Source: JBCCMQ01 sp039026235 (GTDB lineage Bacteria > Pseudomonadota > Alphaproteobacteria > Rhodobacterales > Rhodobacteraceae). From it: a stretch of DNA of 64,000 nt. Location of the stretch: NCBI GenBank assembly GCA_039026235.1, contig JBCCMQ010000010.1, positions 62,001 to 126,000 on the forward strand, in the 5' to 3' direction. A program made the position numbers and the translations under genes. This document shows, piece after piece, positions 54,587 through 62,813 of this stretch; positions within the stretch are counted from its first letter, which is position 1, and each line of letters begins with the position of its first letter. The notes below the pieces were generated by a model, which saw only the letters and a program-made list of their open reading frames with translations, did not search any database and was not told where the DNA came from.

Positions 54587-55570
54587 TCACCAGAAATGCG
54601 TTGCAAGTGCCGCAGTGACACGGGCCCCGGCCGCCTGAAATTCCTGTTCTAGCCTGTCCACAAGATCGGCAACACGCACGATATCATCCACAGCCCCAAT
54701 GCCCTGGCCAGAGCCCCATATCTCGGTCCAGATCTTCGGTTTCTCGGCGCTGGCGCCAAAGTTCATCTTGGTCGGATCCGAAAGCTCAAGATTATCGGGA
54801 TCGAGACCCGCGGCCGAGATCGACGGCTTCAGGTAATTGCCGTGCACGCCTGTGAACAGGTTCGTATAGACGATGTCCTCGGCGCTGCCGTCGGCAATCA
54901 TACGCTTGTAGGCTTTGGCCGCATGGGCCTCTTCGGTCGCGATAAAGGCAGAGCCAACGTATCCGCCGTCTGCGCCCATGGCCAAGGCTGCAAGAATTGC
55001 GTCGCCGCGTGCAAGCGCTCCGGCCAGATAAAGCGGCCCATGGAACCAGCTGCGGATTTCCTGAACCAGTGCAAAGGGTGAAATCGTCCCGGCATGACCG
55101 CCTGCGCCCGCCGCCACAGCCACCAGCCCATCTGCCCCTTTCTGAATTGCCTTCTGAGCGAACCGGTTATCTACGACATCGTGAAGGACGATACCGCCGC
55201 TGGAATGCGCGGCCTCATAGACGTCTTCACGCGCGCCGAGCGACGTAATCCAGATCGGGACATTCAACCGGGCGCATATTTCCACGTCTTGTTCGAGGCG
55301 TGTGTTAGAGCGATGGACAATCTGGTTAACAGCATAGGGCGCGGCGGGCCGGTCAGGATTGGCCTGATTGTGCCGATCAAGTTCCTCTTCAATCTGGATG
55401 ATCCAGGCCTCAAGACTTTCGCCATCCTTTTCGCGCGCATTAAGTGCTGGAAAAGATCCGACGACCCCGGCCTTGCACTGCGCGATCACGAGCTTCGGGC
55501 GCGAGATGATAAACAGCGGGCTGCCGATCATCGGCAATCGCAAACCGGCCAGAACGTCAGGTAGGCTCAA
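54587..55570 (-). CDS. Nitronate monooxygenase (NMO class)
   Basis: The 327-residue FMN barrel protein is of the 2-nitropropane dioxygenase family. It shows GSPLFIISRPKLVIAQCKAG at the start, ADGLVAVAAGAGGHAGTISP at the FMN phosphate site and MGADGGYVGSAFIATEEA. It begins with a TTG at 55570, preceded by GGAGA at 7 bases. It oxidises nitronates to carbonyl compounds. The start overlaps the stop of a tiny upstream frame (TTGA). Confidence 0.9.
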   Translation of the reverse strand: MSLPDVLAGLRLPMIGSPLFIISRPKLVIAQCKAGVVGSFPALNAREKDGESLEAWIIQIEEELDRHNQANPDRPAAPYAVNQIVHRSNTRLEQDVEICARLNVPIWITSLGAREDVYEAAHSSGGIVLHDVVDNRFAQKAIQKGADGLVAVAAGAGGHAGTISPFALVQEIRSWFHGPLYLAGALARGDAILAALAMGADGGYVGSAFIATEEAHAAKAYKRMIADGSAEDIVYTNLFTGVHGNYLKPSISAAGLDPDNLELSDPTKMNFGASAEKPKIWTEIWGSGQGIGAVDDIVRVADLVDRLEQEFQAAGARVTAALATHFW

Positions 55571-55659
55571 AGCAAATTCTCCACCGCTTCGGGCGGGACG
55601 CCCTGCAATGCGCCTTTTTCGACCAGTTGCGCAGTCTCGTCAGCCCCAAATCGCGCCAC
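55567..55659 (-). CDS. Possible small ORF coupled to nitronate monooxygenase
   Basis: A frame of 30 codons from GTG ends at 55567 and reads ADETAQLVEKGALQGVPPEA. Its TGA shares TTGA with the TTG start of the nitronate monooxygenase. The sequence has protein-like composition and the NMO ribosome site lies inside it. It has no clear ribosome site of its own, so it might be a leader peptide, the 3' part of a lost gene, or chance. Confidence 0.3.
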   Translation of the reverse strand: MARFGADETAQLVEKGALQGVPPEAVENLL

Positions 55660-55762
55660 ATGGGGTTTTTCTTGGCGCGGCGCGCACGGGTACGGATTGG
55701 ATCCACCTGCGCCAGCCCCTAGGTTGGCCTTAAAAGACGACGGCAAAACGGAAAGGCGGCCA

Positions 55763-56686
55763 ATGCGAATTGCGGTCATAGGCTCTGGTATCACCGGGCT
55801 GTCCTGTGCAAGCGCGCTGGCCGCCGCTGGTCTTTCTCCTGTGGTTCTTGACAAGGGTCGCGGTGTTGGCGGGCGCGCGGCAACCCGTCGGCTGGCGAAT
55901 GGGCAGCGTTTCGACCACGGTGCCGGATCGGTCATCGCCCGAGGCCCGTCCTTGCGGGCGGCGCTTAGCGATGCCACCAGCGCCGGCGCCGCCCATCCGA
56001 TCAACGATGACCCAAATCATCGCGCATTTGTCGGCACACCGGGCATGTCGTCCATTCCCAAACATATCGGCCGGGGCCTCGAAATAAAGCAGGGCATCCA
56101 AGTGACCGCGCTGCATGAAATCGCTGGCAGCTGGCATGTTCAGGCCCAGGACTATCAAGCCAAGTTTGACCGAGTGGTTCTTACCGTCCCGGCCCCACAG
56201 GTTGCGCCTATTCTTGGCGATGGGCATCCGCTATCGGCTTCCGCGAAGGACATTGCCTTTGACCCCTGCCTGACCCTGATGGCCGTTCTTGCGGGTGGGC
56301 CTCAGACGGATGCTGCGCCGGTTGATCAAGGGCCCCTAGAACGGATTTCCTGCGAAAGCGCCAAGCCCGGCCGCCCGGCGGGCGATTGCTGGGTGGTGCA
56401 GGCCGATGCCGAATTTAGCCGCGCCCATCTGGAAACCAGCCTGGAGGACATTCCCGCCCTGCTCCTTCCCCACCTTCTAAAGCACACCGGCCATGCACCG
56501 GATGAGGTGCACGCGGCAATCGGGCACCGCTGGCGATATGCGCACGCGACACGCCCGCTCGGGACCGCGTATCTTGGCGACGCGCGGCAAGGCATTTTTA
56601 TAGGTGGCGACTGGTGTCTTGGGCGCGAAGTTGAGCACGCCTGGGACAGCGGACGCGCTATTGCCGAGGCCATTTTGGACGCATGA
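55763..56686 (+). CDS. Renalase-like NAD(P)/FAD-dependent oxidoreductase
   Basis: The product is 307 residues from the ATG at 55763, with GAAAGGCGG upstream. The FAD site is RIAVIGSGITGLSCASALAA with the second motif VLDKGRGVGGRAATRRL, a renalase/amine-oxidase signature in this order. The C-terminal FAD segment is GIFIGGDWCLGREVEHAWDS. Renalase-type enzymes oxidise aberrant NAD(P)H isomers; the true substrate is not clear. It is divergent from the nitronate monooxygenase. Confidence 0.88.
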   Translation: MRIAVIGSGITGLSCASALAAAGLSPVVLDKGRGVGGRAATRRLANGQRFDHGAGSVIARGPSLRAALSDATSAGAAHPINDDPNHRAFVGTPGMSSIPKHIGRGLEIKQGIQVTALHEIAGSWHVQAQDYQAKFDRVVLTVPAPQVAPILGDGHPLSASAKDIAFDPCLTLMAVLAGGPQTDAAPVDQGPLERISCESAKPGRPAGDCWVVQADAEFSRAHLETSLEDIPALLLPHLLKHTGHAPDEVHAAIGHRWRYAHATRPLGTAYLGDARQGIFIGGDWCLGREVEHAWDSGRAIAEAILDA

Positions 56687-57029
56687 CCACCGGCAATGGA
56701 CGAACCCTTGTGGGGCGGAATCTGCTTCGTCAGCTTTGGCGGGCCGGCCTAGGGTGCTTATGCTGCGTTTGCCGGGTTCAAATTGCGATCTTCATTCAAA
56801 AGCAACTCACAGATCCCCGGCGCAGGCATTGACGGGTTTGGCGGCCCATTCCACTTGGCCGTCCAGAAACGTTAATTTCTTGCGGATCACACGTAACGGC
56901 GGTATGTAACATAGTTGGTGAGAACGTTGCGTGCGTTGGGATGGGCTTCGCGCGCGAATTTGACGAAAACCCTTGCGTGTACTGTATTGAAGATCAGAGA
57001 CGCTGGGGACCGAACTGGTGGAGTAACTA
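56687..57029. other. Intergenic region upstream of VPLPA-CTERM gene
   Basis: This stretch of 343 bases holds no frame worth calling. It must hold the promoter of the following gene; the ribosome site GGAG lies 8 bases before its ATG. Confidence 0.5.
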
Positions 57030-57704
57030 ATGAAGAACGCACTGCTTCCTGCATTCACTTTTCTTTTCTTGGCCACGACAGCACATGCCGCGACGGTGAC
57101 TGTCACGGAAGGTGATGGCCAGAACCGTCCGCTGGTTGCCGGATCGAGCGACCTGGAAGACGCACCCCCGGGTGGGACAGGTTTCGACCTTGATGCGCTT
57201 TTTGGTGGCCCTTTTGGGCAAGGTGACACAATTGGAATATATGGCCGCATTGTAAGCTCCGTCGACAGGTTCTCTTACTCGTTTACGGCCGGAGTGAACT
57301 TCAATGTGCTGTTCGACTTCGACGGTTACGATTTGGACAACGGCGGAACCGTCGCGGCAGGTCTATCGGGCCTGATTGACCAAAGCGTGGTGAACGGTGG
57401 TGGCGATCCAGTTAACGATGGAGGCGGCAAAGGTGTCGTTATTTCGTTGTTCCAAGGCCTAACACTGATCGATTCGAACCCATACACGACCAATGTCACG
57501 TCGGCGACGACCAGTGATAACTTGATCTTCGGAAACGTGGCGGCCGGAAACTACACGCTGGTGATCGACGGCGCTGGCGGGCCAAATAAGAGTAGGCCGG
57601 CACTTTACGACATTGAGATTTCGGCGGTTCCGCTGCCTTTGCCCGGTCTGCTTCTCGTGGTGGGGCTTGGCGGATTGGCTGCGTTTCGCCGCAAGACCGC
57701 CTAG
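57030..57704 (+). CDS. VPLPA-CTERM sorted exported protein
   Basis: The product is 224 residues with a signal peptide (LLPAFTFLFLATTAHA), a glycine/aspartate-rich body with repeated beta-type segments (VLFDFDGYDLDNGG, NVAAGNYTLVIDGAGG) and the C-terminal tail VPLPLPGLLLVVGLGGLAAF followed by RRKTA. That tail is the canonical VPLPA-CTERM exosortase signal of Rhodobacterales. The body resembles bacterial pre-peptidase C-terminal-like or surface proteins. A good terminator follows. Confidence 0.88.
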   Translation: MKNALLPAFTFLFLATTAHAATVTVTEGDGQNRPLVAGSSDLEDAPPGGTGFDLDALFGGPFGQGDTIGIYGRIVSSVDRFSYSFTAGVNFNVLFDFDGYDLDNGGTVAAGLSGLIDQSVVNGGGDPVNDGGGKGVVISLFQGLTLIDSNPYTTNVTSATTSDNLIFGNVAAGNYTLVIDGAGGPNKSRPALYDIEISAVPLPLPGLLLVVGLGGLAAFRRKTA

Positions 57705-57731
57705 GTCAGCTGCAATGACATGACTAGCGTG

Positions 57732-57751
57732 CGCCCGCCTTCCGGCGGGCG
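57732..57751 (+). terminator. Rho-independent terminator after the VPLPA-CTERM gene
   Basis: A perfect 8-base stem CGCCCGCC / GGCGGGCG encloses a TTCC tetraloop and is followed by TTCTTATTA. It lies 27 bases after the stop. Confidence 0.8.
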
Positions 57752-57937
57752 TTCTTATTAGATCGAGAGCTTTTTCCTCACGGACGCTTACGGAAGAGTA
57801 GACCGATCAAAGGGTTTACTTAAGGACTTCCAGTGGCACCAGGCGCCATGCGGAAAAACCGCCCAAACATCTGGTCTCCTCCAAGGCTGGCGGAACGGAC
57901 AGGCCTGGTTTTGGCGATAGCTTCACCTGACCTGATT

Positions 57938-58948
57938 TCACACCCTGCTCGACGCACGGACAACCAGCTCAACCGCCAGTGTTCCGGCTGCGGTCATAGG
58001 GCGCCCCTCTTCAATCTGGCGAAGCAGCATCTCGGCACTCATTCTTCCAAACCGCGCCAGATCGCAGCGGATGGTCGTTAGCGGCGGATGGGCGAGGCGC
58101 GCCTCTTCGATGTCATCGAAACCGACGAGGAAGAAATCCTCGCCCGGACGCCTGCCCCGCTCGGCAAGACCCGCCAACATGCCCAGAGCAACGAGATCGT
58201 TAAAGCAGATCGCGGCGTTGATTTCTGGATGAAGGTCCAACAATCGGCCGGCCATCTCGCGGCCCATGCGACGTGTGGCCCGGCCACTTTGAAACGTCAC
58301 GGGAAGATCAAGGTCGGACATTTCTGCCAAATAGCCGCTCATGCGATCATGGGTGATTTCGCGGCCCTCGACGCCGCCGACGAAAGCAATGTGCTGAAGC
58401 CCTTGGCCAAGAAGGTGACGGGCGGCCAGATGGCTGCCTCCGACATAGTCGTGTGTAAAGAAGGGCAGATCGTGCCTGGCCGACGCGACACGCCTGAGCA
58501 CCTGAAGGACCGGCAATCCTGACTTCGCGATGGCCTGAAAGGCACCGGCCACATCCCCGTAACAAGGCGAGATCATCAACGCCGAGACATCATGCTCGAG
58601 CATCGTCAGCACAGTTCTTTCCTGGATCATCGGATCTTCATCACAGTTTGCGATGACGGTCGCGAAGCCGCGCCGGTGGAACTCCATCTGAACGGAAGCC
58701 GCGAATTCAGTGAAAAAAGGATTCCTGAGATCGTTGATGATCAGCCCGACGAGCCCCGTGCCCGAACCACGAAGCGTTGCCGCGGCCCGGTTACGCACAT
58801 AATTCAGCTCTTTCATTGACGCCTGAATGGTGTCGCGGGTTTCTTTCTTGACCAGGCTAGAGCCCTGCAGAACAAGCGAAACGGTCGACTTGGAGACACC
58901 GGCGTGGGCGGCGACATCCTTGATCGTCGAACGCTTGTCCGCCGGCAT
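57938..58948 (-). CDS. LacI family transcriptional regulator
   Basis: The product is 336 residues. The N-terminal LacI helix-turn-helix is TIKDVAAHAGVSKSTVSLVL with the hinge NYVRNRAAATLRGSG. The sugar-binding periplasmic-like domain includes GLIINDLRNPFFTEFAASVQ and FFLVGFDDIEEARLAHPPLT. It is the last gene of a seven-gene minus-strand operon, its ATG overlapping the stop of the DUF993 gene (TGATG), so it should be co-expressed with the enzymes it probably represses. The effector is likely a sugar or its derivative. Confidence 0.92.
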   Translation of the reverse strand: MPADKRSTIKDVAAHAGVSKSTVSLVLQGSSLVKKETRDTIQASMKELNYVRNRAAATLRGSGTGLVGLIINDLRNPFFTEFAASVQMEFHRRGFATVIANCDEDPMIQERTVLTMLEHDVSALMISPCYGDVAGAFQAIAKSGLPVLQVLRRVASARHDLPFFTHDYVGGSHLAARHLLGQGLQHIAFVGGVEGREITHDRMSGYLAEMSDLDLPVTFQSGRATRRMGREMAGRLLDLHPEINAAICFNDLVALGMLAGLAERGRRPGEDFFLVGFDDIEEARLAHPPLTTIRCDLARFGRMSAEMLLRQIEEGRPMTAAGTLAVELVVRASSRV

Positions 58949-60135
58949 CAGTCAATTCCGTAGATATGCAAAAGGGTCTTCATCCGCTCTGTTGCCAAAT
59001 CGGGCCGGGAAAGTAATCCGGCGGCATCGGCCAAACGGTAGATTTCGGCATAATGGGCGATCTCGCGTGAAGACTGTAACCCGCCGGGCATCACGAAATG
59101 GTGCTGCACCCCGTTCAGCCAGGCCAGAAAGGCGATACCCGCCTTGTAGTACTGCGTCGGCGCCTTAAAGATCTCTCGGCTTAGCGGTACCGTGGGACCA
59201 AGGAGAGCGTGATAGCGGGCATTGTCGCCTTCGGCCAGCGCCCCAAGTGCCTGGGCGGCGGCCGGCGCGATGGCCGCAAATGCGCCTAACAAGGCGTGCG
59301 AAAAATGCTTGCCATCCCCTTCGATAAGCGCCGCGTAGTTGAAATCATCGCCCGTGTAGAGCCGAACGCCCACGGGCAACCGTGCGCGCAGGGTCTCTTC
59401 CCGCGACTGATCCAGCAGGCTGACTTTTATGCCATCAATTCGGACGGCGTTCCGGTGGATTATCTCAAGCACCGCATCTGTCGCCTGGTCCAGATCCTGG
59501 TGGCCCCAGTACCCTTTCAGTTCCGGATCAAACATGTCACCGAGCCAGTGCAGAATGACCGGCTGGGTGGCCTGGGAAATTAGGCGTTCGTAGACAGACG
59601 CATAAAAATCCGGGCCGCCGCCCTGGGCTGCCATCGACCGGCTGGCCATGAGAATAATCTGACCACCGGCGGCCTCGATCGCCTCCATCTGTTCACTGTA
59701 GGCGGCGACAAGCGCATCCGCACCCTTAAGGTCATGGATAGCGAACTGGTCGGTTCCCGCACCGCAGGCAACGCGCGGCTTAAGCGGGTGGGCCTTGGCC
59801 TCGACCATGGTCCGCTCAATCAATTCCTTGGATGTGGCCCAGTCGACGCCCATGCCTCTTTGAGCGGTGTCCATGGCTTCGGCAAGCCCCAGCCCCTGAT
59901 CCCAAAGGTAGGCACGGAAACTCAAGGTACTTTCCCAGTCGACAGCCGGCGCGCCGCGCCAGGGATCGCGTTCACGCAAGGGATCGGAGACCACATGCGC
60001 CGCCGCAAAAGCCGTCCTCGTGAACGCAGCCGCCGGTGGGCGCGGCTTTAGCGGGTCACCCGAAAGCGCATAGGGCTCTAGCGTCCCGTTGTATGTGGGA
60101 AGCACCAGCGCCTTGGTCCGGTGCACGTTAAGCAT
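58948..60135 (-). CDS. DUF993 family (dihydrodipicolinate synthase-like) protein
   Basis: The product is 395 residues from the ATG at 60135. It belongs to the DUF993 family, which has a TIM-barrel aldolase fold related to dihydrodipicolinate synthase: PVILHWLGDMFDPELKGYWG, RIDGIKVSLLDQSREETLRA and RLYTGDDFNYAALIEGDGKH, with the Schiff-base lysine in DGIKVSLLD. The reaction is unknown; retro-aldol cleavage of a sugar or keto acid is plausible. It overlaps the Dabb gene by 8 bases. Confidence 0.85.
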   Translation of the reverse strand: MLNVHRTKALVLPTYNGTLEPYALSGDPLKPRPPAAAFTRTAFAAAHVVSDPLRERDPWRGAPAVDWESTLSFRAYLWDQGLGLAEAMDTAQRGMGVDWATSKELIERTMVEAKAHPLKPRVACGAGTDQFAIHDLKGADALVAAYSEQMEAIEAAGGQIILMASRSMAAQGGGPDFYASVYERLISQATQPVILHWLGDMFDPELKGYWGHQDLDQATDAVLEIIHRNAVRIDGIKVSLLDQSREETLRARLPVGVRLYTGDDFNYAALIEGDGKHFSHALLGAFAAIAPAAAQALGALAEGDNARYHALLGPTVPLSREIFKAPTQYYKAGIAFLAWLNGVQHHFVMPGGLQSSREIAHYAEIYRLADAAGLLSRPDLATERMKTLLHIYGID

Positions 60136-60454
60136 CTGGGCTCTCCGACACCAGAAGATCGAACACAAGGATGCCATCGATCCCGCCTACGGCGTTTTCA
60201 ACAAGACGTGCGCCAAGCCTCTTGTGATCGGGATGATCCTGATAGGCTTGCAGGGCCGACCAGTCCGCCATATCCGCGACGAACCCGTGCATGTAGCCCC
60301 GTTCAATCTTTTCGGGGCTTTCGCTGCGACCGGATGTGATCGAGAGCACGCCGGGCAACTTGGCTTTGATCCGGTGCAGTTCTGCGAAAATGTCGTCCAC
60401 GAGCTCGGGCCCGACCTCTGGCTTGAATTTGACCAACACAATGTGGCGGATCAT
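60128..60454 (-). CDS. Dabb family (stress-responsive A/B barrel) protein
   Basis: The product is 108 residues. The Dabb pattern is MIRHIVLVKFKPEVGPELVD, the middle GRSESPEKIERGYMHGFVAD, and then AYQDHPDHKRLGARLVEN. These dimeric ferredoxin-like barrels often act as small cyclases or monooxygenase-type helpers in catabolic clusters. It overlaps the GMC oxidoreductase gene (ATGA) and the DUF993 gene. Confidence 0.9.
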   Translation of the reverse strand: MIRHIVLVKFKPEVGPELVDDIFAELHRIKAKLPGVLSITSGRSESPEKIERGYMHGFVADMADWSALQAYQDHPDHKRLGARLVENAVGGIDGILVFDLLVSESPDA

Positions 60455-62043
60455 ATCGATGCTCCGTTGTCCTGACGGATCATGTCCGAGGCTTTTTCGC
60501 CGATCATGATCGCTGCTGCATTTGTATTTGATGAGATGACGGTGGGCATGATCGCGTTGTCGACGACGCGCAGTCGCTCAATCCCATTGAAGCGAAGGCG
60601 CGGATCAACCACGGCGCCGTCGTCTGCGCCCATGCGGCACGTACCAGCGCAGTGGTGTGATGTTTTGGAGTGCTGGCAAATGAAATCGAAGTATTCGGCG
60701 TCGTTGCGGATATCCGGCCCCGGCAACCGCTCGGCCCGGATAAAGGGCTTCAAAGGTTCCTGGGCGAGTATCTCTTGCGTCAGCTTCAGGCCGCGAATGG
60801 ACATTTCCCGGTCATGGCTGTCTTCAAGATAGTTCGGGTCGATAAGTGGTGCCGCGGCGTGATCAGCGCTGCCGAGCCGCACGGTGCCGCGCGACCGGGG
60901 CCGAAGGTAGCATGAGTTCAACGTCACACCGCCATCGGGCATTGTCTCGACGCCTTTTTCAATGCCAGTGCCGAGGCCCAAGTGAAGCTGAATGTCCGGT
61001 GATCGCGCGTCGGGATCCACATACCAGAAGCCCCCGGTTTCGAAGAGGCTGGATGCAGCAGGGCCCTTGCGCGTAAGCACATACTGGATGCCCGCCATGA
61101 CGGTCAGATGCGGCTTGGAAAAACGGTCGTAGGTGTAAGGGCCGCTAACCTCACAGATGCAATAGAGATCAAGATGGTCTTGCAGGTTTTCCCCAACCTG
61201 CGGTTGGTCGATGACCACGTCGATGCCGACGTCGCGCAGATGATCAGCAGGTCCGATACCCGACAACTGCAGCAACCGTGGAGAGCCAATGGCCCCCGCC
61301 GAAAGAATGACCTCGCAATCCGCATCGATCTGGCTTCCGTCCATAAGATCTACGCCCGTCGCGCGGCCATTTTGCACCCGGATCCGGCGCACCTGCGCGC
61401 CTGTCCTGTGCTCAAGGTTGGTGCGCCCACGGTTCGGGGCCAGATAGGCCATGGCGGCAGACGATCTCCGGCCGTTCCGCTGGGTCAGCTGATAGTAGGC
61501 CGCGCCATCCTGACGCTCTCCGTTCACATCGCTGTTCCGCGGGATACCCAGCGCGGCGGCCGCTTCCAGATAGGCCTCGCAAATCGGTAAGGGAGCGGCT
61601 GGTTTTGAGACGCCAAGCGGCCCACCCGTGCCGTGATAGCGATTGTCATAGGTGTCGTTGTCTTCCGCGCGCCGAAAGTAGGGAAGCACATCGTCATAGG
61701 ACCAGCCAGCGCACCCCATCTGTCGCCATTCGTCATAGTCCTGCGCATTGCCGCGTGTGTAGACCTGCGCATTGATGGACGAACCGCCACCGATCACCTT
61801 GGCCTGGGTGTAATTGAAGACGCGGTTCTTCATGTGGCGTTGCGGGGTCGTCTCCCACCCCCAGGATCCAATGCCCTTGGTCATTTTCGCAAAGCCTGCG
61901 GGCAAATGGTAAAGCGGGTTCCGGTCCCGACCTCCGGCCTCTAACAGAAGCACTTTGCAGGCAGGATCTTCGGACAGGCGCGCGGCAACGGCGCATCCCG
62001 CCGCGCCGCCGCCGATTACGATGAAGTCATATCCCTTTGGCAT
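60451..62043 (-). CDS. GMC family oxidoreductase (choline dehydrogenase-like)
   Basis: The 530-residue FAD enzyme starts at the ATG at 62043 (GYDFIVIGGGAAGCAVAARL); an earlier opening is not family-like. The GMC signatures are KVIGGGSSINAQVYTRGNAQ and ILSAGAIGSPRLLQLSGIGP. The catalytic histidine pair is at the C-terminus around HHCAGTCRMGADDGAVVD and SSNTNAAAIMIGEKASDM. It oxidises an alcohol or polyol, substrate unknown. It lies between the SDR and the Dabb genes. Confidence 0.93.
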   Translation of the reverse strand: MPKGYDFIVIGGGAAGCAVAARLSEDPACKVLLLEAGGRDRNPLYHLPAGFAKMTKGIGSWGWETTPQRHMKNRVFNYTQAKVIGGGSSINAQVYTRGNAQDYDEWRQMGCAGWSYDDVLPYFRRAEDNDTYDNRYHGTGGPLGVSKPAAPLPICEAYLEAAAALGIPRNSDVNGERQDGAAYYQLTQRNGRRSSAAMAYLAPNRGRTNLEHRTGAQVRRIRVQNGRATGVDLMDGSQIDADCEVILSAGAIGSPRLLQLSGIGPADHLRDVGIDVVIDQPQVGENLQDHLDLYCICEVSGPYTYDRFSKPHLTVMAGIQYVLTRKGPAASSLFETGGFWYVDPDARSPDIQLHLGLGTGIEKGVETMPDGGVTLNSCYLRPRSRGTVRLGSADHAAAPLIDPNYLEDSHDREMSIRGLKLTQEILAQEPLKPFIRAERLPGPDIRNDAEYFDFICQHSKTSHHCAGTCRMGADDGAVVDPRLRFNGIERLRVVDNAIMPTVISSNTNAAAIMIGEKASDMIRQDNGASI

Positions 62044-62054
62044 TGGATCTTCTT

Positions 62055-62813
62055 TCACAACCGTGGAATGCCAAGCCCGCCATCGACGGGGACGACAGCG
62101 CCGTTTGAAAACGGCAGATGACCTTCGACGAGGGCCCGGACCGTTCTGCCAATATCGTCGGGCACCCCCCATCGTCTGGCGGGTACAAGGCCCTCTTCGA
62201 TCTGCTTGGAGTACTTTTCCGTGACCGCGGCCGTCATGTCGGTGGCGACGATGCCGGGGCGCACGTCAAAGACATCGATACCTTCGGATGCAAGCCTTGC
62301 CGCGAAAAGCTGGGCCATCATGGCGGCCCCTGCTTTGGAAATGCAGTATTCCGCGCGCTCGACGGACACCAGCGTCGCACTAACCGAGGTGATGAAGACC
62401 ATGGCGCGGTGGTGATCCGACGCCCCACCGACCATTCGGCGTGCAACTTCCTGGGCAAGAAAGAATGCCCCTTTCAGATTGACCTCGTGAACGAAATCAA
62501 AATTACCGGGCTGAAGATCCAGCACATCGCCGCGCACCGGTGCAGCTACACCCGCGTTTGAGACAAAAGAGGTGAGCGGTCCAAGGTCGGCCTCTATCGC
62601 ATCAAGCAGTTCCGGGGCCGCATCCGCATCCCTGATGTCATGGCGGTAATAGCTGGCGACAGGGGACAGCGCATTCAACGCGCCCTTGACCTCGTCACTG
62701 TCGGGCGGCAGCTCGGCCGCTATGGCCAGTCTGAAATCGGCCTCTTTGAGGGCCTGGGCGATCCCAAGGCCAATCCCCCTTTGACCACCGGTTATCAGCG
62801 CCACCTTGGTCAT
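62055..62813 (-). CDS. SDR family oxidoreductase (3-ketoacyl reductase-like)
   Basis: The 252-residue classical short-chain dehydrogenase has the cofactor site ALITGGQRGIGLGIAQALKE, the catalytic serine in FITSVSATLVSVERAEYCIS and the Tyr-Lys pair in YCISKAG. The C-terminus VVPVDGGLGIPRL is typical. It probably oxidises a sugar or polyol hydroxyl. It overlaps the upstream GMC gene by ATGA and is followed by the second GMC gene after 11 bases. Confidence 0.92.
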   Translation of the reverse strand: MTKVALITGGQRGIGLGIAQALKEADFRLAIAAELPPDSDEVKGALNALSPVASYYRHDIRDADAAPELLDAIEADLGPLTSFVSNAGVAAPVRGDVLDLQPGNFDFVHEVNLKGAFFLAQEVARRMVGGASDHHRAMVFITSVSATLVSVERAEYCISKAGAAMMAQLFAARLASEGIDVFDVRPGIVATDMTAAVTEKYSKQIEEGLVPARRWGVPDDIGRTVRALVEGHLPFSNGAVVPVDGGLGIPRL

